From contig CM059971.1 of NCBI GenBank assembly GCA_030490835.1, forward strand, positions 57,956,012 to 58,020,011: DNA of 64,000 nucleotides. The letters run 5' to 3'. The translations under genes were made by a program, and so were the position numbers. The notes beneath the pieces are model-generated. The model saw only the letters and a list, made by a program, of their open reading frames with translations. It had not been told where the DNA came from and searched no databases. Positions 62,164 through 64,000 of the stretch are shown piece after piece. Within the stretch, counting starts at the first letter, position 1. Each line of letters starts with the position of its first letter. The DNA comes from Annona cherimola (Eukaryota > Streptophyta > Magnoliopsida > Magnoliales > Annonaceae).

Positions 62164-64000
62164 TCATATCTTTGGTACCCATTTTATGGGTCCATTTGGG
62201 TTAGTAATATTATTCAATCTTTGTTGCTCTAACTTAGAAAGCCCAAATCTTGTGTTCATTGGAATCCAAACTAATTTTGCACCATGGTCATATAGTTTCT
62301 TGAAGTTACATTTATAGGCTTCATGACCCATTTTGTTGCAGAAATTGCAAGCCATTGGTAGCCTAGGAGTAGGCCTCCAAGTATGTAATGGTTCAATCGT
62401 TGGCCTTCTAGTCCACATAACATTTTTCTTTTGTGGCTTGTATATGGGTGCAGTTTTGGTTTGATATTTCCCAAGTATCGGCACATTTGATTTGCCACTT
62501 TCTTTTTACTCAACTGTATAATATCCAAGGCCTCTTTTATTTGTTTGAGCAGTCATATTTAAAAACATCTTTACATTTTCTCCCGGATTAGAGAACTTTG
62601 CTAATGATTCATTTAATGATTCATTCTCCTTTTTCAATTTTTCTATCTCTTTCAACAATGATTCATTTTCTTCTTTCAGTTTCGTTGATTTTTCAGCTAG
62701 TTTTCCGTTTTCAATAATAACAAAGTTACATTGTTGTCTCTTCAATGACAACTTGTTTCCTAGCTTTTTGATTTCCTCATATAATGAATCATAGGCAAGT
62801 TGTAGTTCTTCTAATTCAGCACATTTGAGGCATTCATGAAAAGAAGAATAACTTGATTGAGAATATCAAGGTTTGGAAGTCACCTCTTCATTGCTTGTGC
62901 ATTTTGTTGAGGTGGATTGTTCTTCCAAAACTTCAGTTGTGTTTAGGCATAACAAGTCTTCTTCTTGTTCGATCCGTGCCATGCAGCATATTCTTGCACA
63001 GTTTGCTGTCTCAAATTCGTCGATTGAAGAGCTGCTTGTTGATGAAGTCTCTTCATTTACGTACATGCCTCTTCCCTTAGGCCTTTGGTATTTTCTGCCT
63101 TCATGTCCTTCCTTCCTTTCATGATTCTCCTTTGGCCTCTCTTCCGGTGTAGGACATTGAGCTTGCATATGTCCCACGCCCCCGCATCTATAGCATTTGG
63201 TTGGTTCTTTCTTTTTCTCTCTGGAATTTCTATCTTTGAAATTTCTGAAATTTTCGCCTTTCCTCACAAATTTTCTGAAACGTTTTGTGAGTAGGGCAAT
63301 CTCGTCGTCGTTTTGAGAGGATCAGGTGTCGTCTGTGTCTTGTGTGGTTTTCAAGGCAATTGCTCTTTTGCCTTTGTGTTGATCCTCATTCCTTTTCTTG
63401 ATTAGCTCATGTGACATTAGTGAGCTAATGAGGTCTTCAAGCTTTAGTGTGTTTAGGTCTTTGGCTTCTTCAATTACCGTAATCTTTGGAGTCCAAGATT
63501 CCGGTAGAGCTCTTAGTATCTTCATGACCTGTTCAGATTCAGAAATAGCCTTTCCAAGACCTTTCAAAGCGTTAGTAATCTTAGAAAATCTAGCAAATAT
63601 TTCAGAAATATTTTTTGTTTCTATCATTCTAAAGCTTTCCAATTCTCCTATTAGAATATTTCTCCTAGTCCCTTGGACTTGGGAGGTTCCTTCATAAATA
63701 GATGTCAAAGTATCCCATATTTCTTTTGCAGTTAGACAAGAGGATACTCTGTCATATTCAGAAGCTGTAAGAGCACAAAATAGTGAGTTCATAGCCTTAG
63801 CATTGCTCTTAACAGTTCTTACTTCCTCCTCGGTCCATTTGGAAGCTTTTTCATCAGTTGACAAAATTACACCATCTTGGATTGCAATCCAAGAGTCCAT
63901 ATCTGTAGCCATGATGAGTTGCTTCATACGAAGCTTCCAATAACCGAAATTGTTCCCATCAAATAATGGTGGCCTTGTAAATGATTGGCCCTCAGCAAAA
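62164..64000 (-). pseudogene. gag: Copia gag (5-prime end outside the window)
   Basis: The frame is open at 64000, so the true start lies beyond. Near the edge, the FDGNNFGYWKLRM and MDSW region fits the copia gag (UBN2-type) domain. Stops lie at 63322 (TGA), 62866 (TGA), 62506 (TAA) and 62164 (TGA, after which pol continues in another frame). Two CCHC knuckles are visible: CYRCGGVGHMQAQC (63154-63195) and CNFCNKMGHEAYKC (62308-62349). A Lys/Glu/Leu-rich coiled-coil stretch (about 62590-62830) lies between them. Gag packages RNA. The element cannot make the full polyprotein now. Confidence 0.88.

Overview
The window is a gene-poor, AT-rich stretch of a flowering-plant nuclear genome. The evidence is plant-type Ty1/copia and Ty3/gypsy retrotransposons, a TRIM whose primer-binding site pairs with initiator tRNA-Met, a tRNA-related SINE, long-TIR MITEs and a FAR1-domain relic. 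No bacterial, organellar or CRISPR feature was seen. The species cannot be fixed from the sequence. Most open frames are chance frames inside repeats.

The dominant structure is a large duplicated block. Its most complete, uninterrupted copy runs from about 24050 to 34352 (unit B). The right-hand half of another copy opens the window (unit A, 1 to about 6265). A third copy runs from about 37432 to 56728 (unit C). A partial copy at 34366-37312 lies inverted directly before unit C, so the two form a near-palindrome with a spacer of about 120 bp. Each full unit holds, left to right: a minus-strand multi-exon gene I do not recognise; a GC-rich minisatellite upstream of its first exon; MITEs; an AT-rich stretch; and a copia-LTR-like block full of AAGTCGACTT-type motifs.

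Unit B is an empty-site control for six later insertions into its sister copies. Four are single LTR-like elements of one long-LTR family: E1 1195-4727, E2 42871-47524, E3 50172-51812 and E4 52397-56363, each with a perfect 5-bp target-site duplication. The fifth is a 415-bp TRIM (49479-49893). The sixth is a minus-strand copia retrotransposon starting at 56729 and running out of the window at 64000.

The copia element (59103-64000) keeps gag with two CCHC knuckles, protease, integrase, reverse transcriptase and RNase H in order. It carries five in-frame stops and one frameshift, and one zinc-finger cysteine of the integrase is replaced. Its LTR (56729-58748) looks chimeric, made of two LTR pieces in opposite orientation.

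Between units A and B (6266-24050) lie older remains: an inverted pair of gypsy LTRs with an Asp-type primer-binding site (9340-12611), a FAR1-domain pseudogene (12885-13364), a decayed plus-strand copia pol (17915-19330), a MITE relic and a SINE with 16-bp target-site duplications (22432-22689).

The most interesting items are the unrecognised gene with a duplicated exon and different lesions in its three copies, the inverted duplication, and the chimeric LTR. Nothing supports a new defence or enzymatic system.
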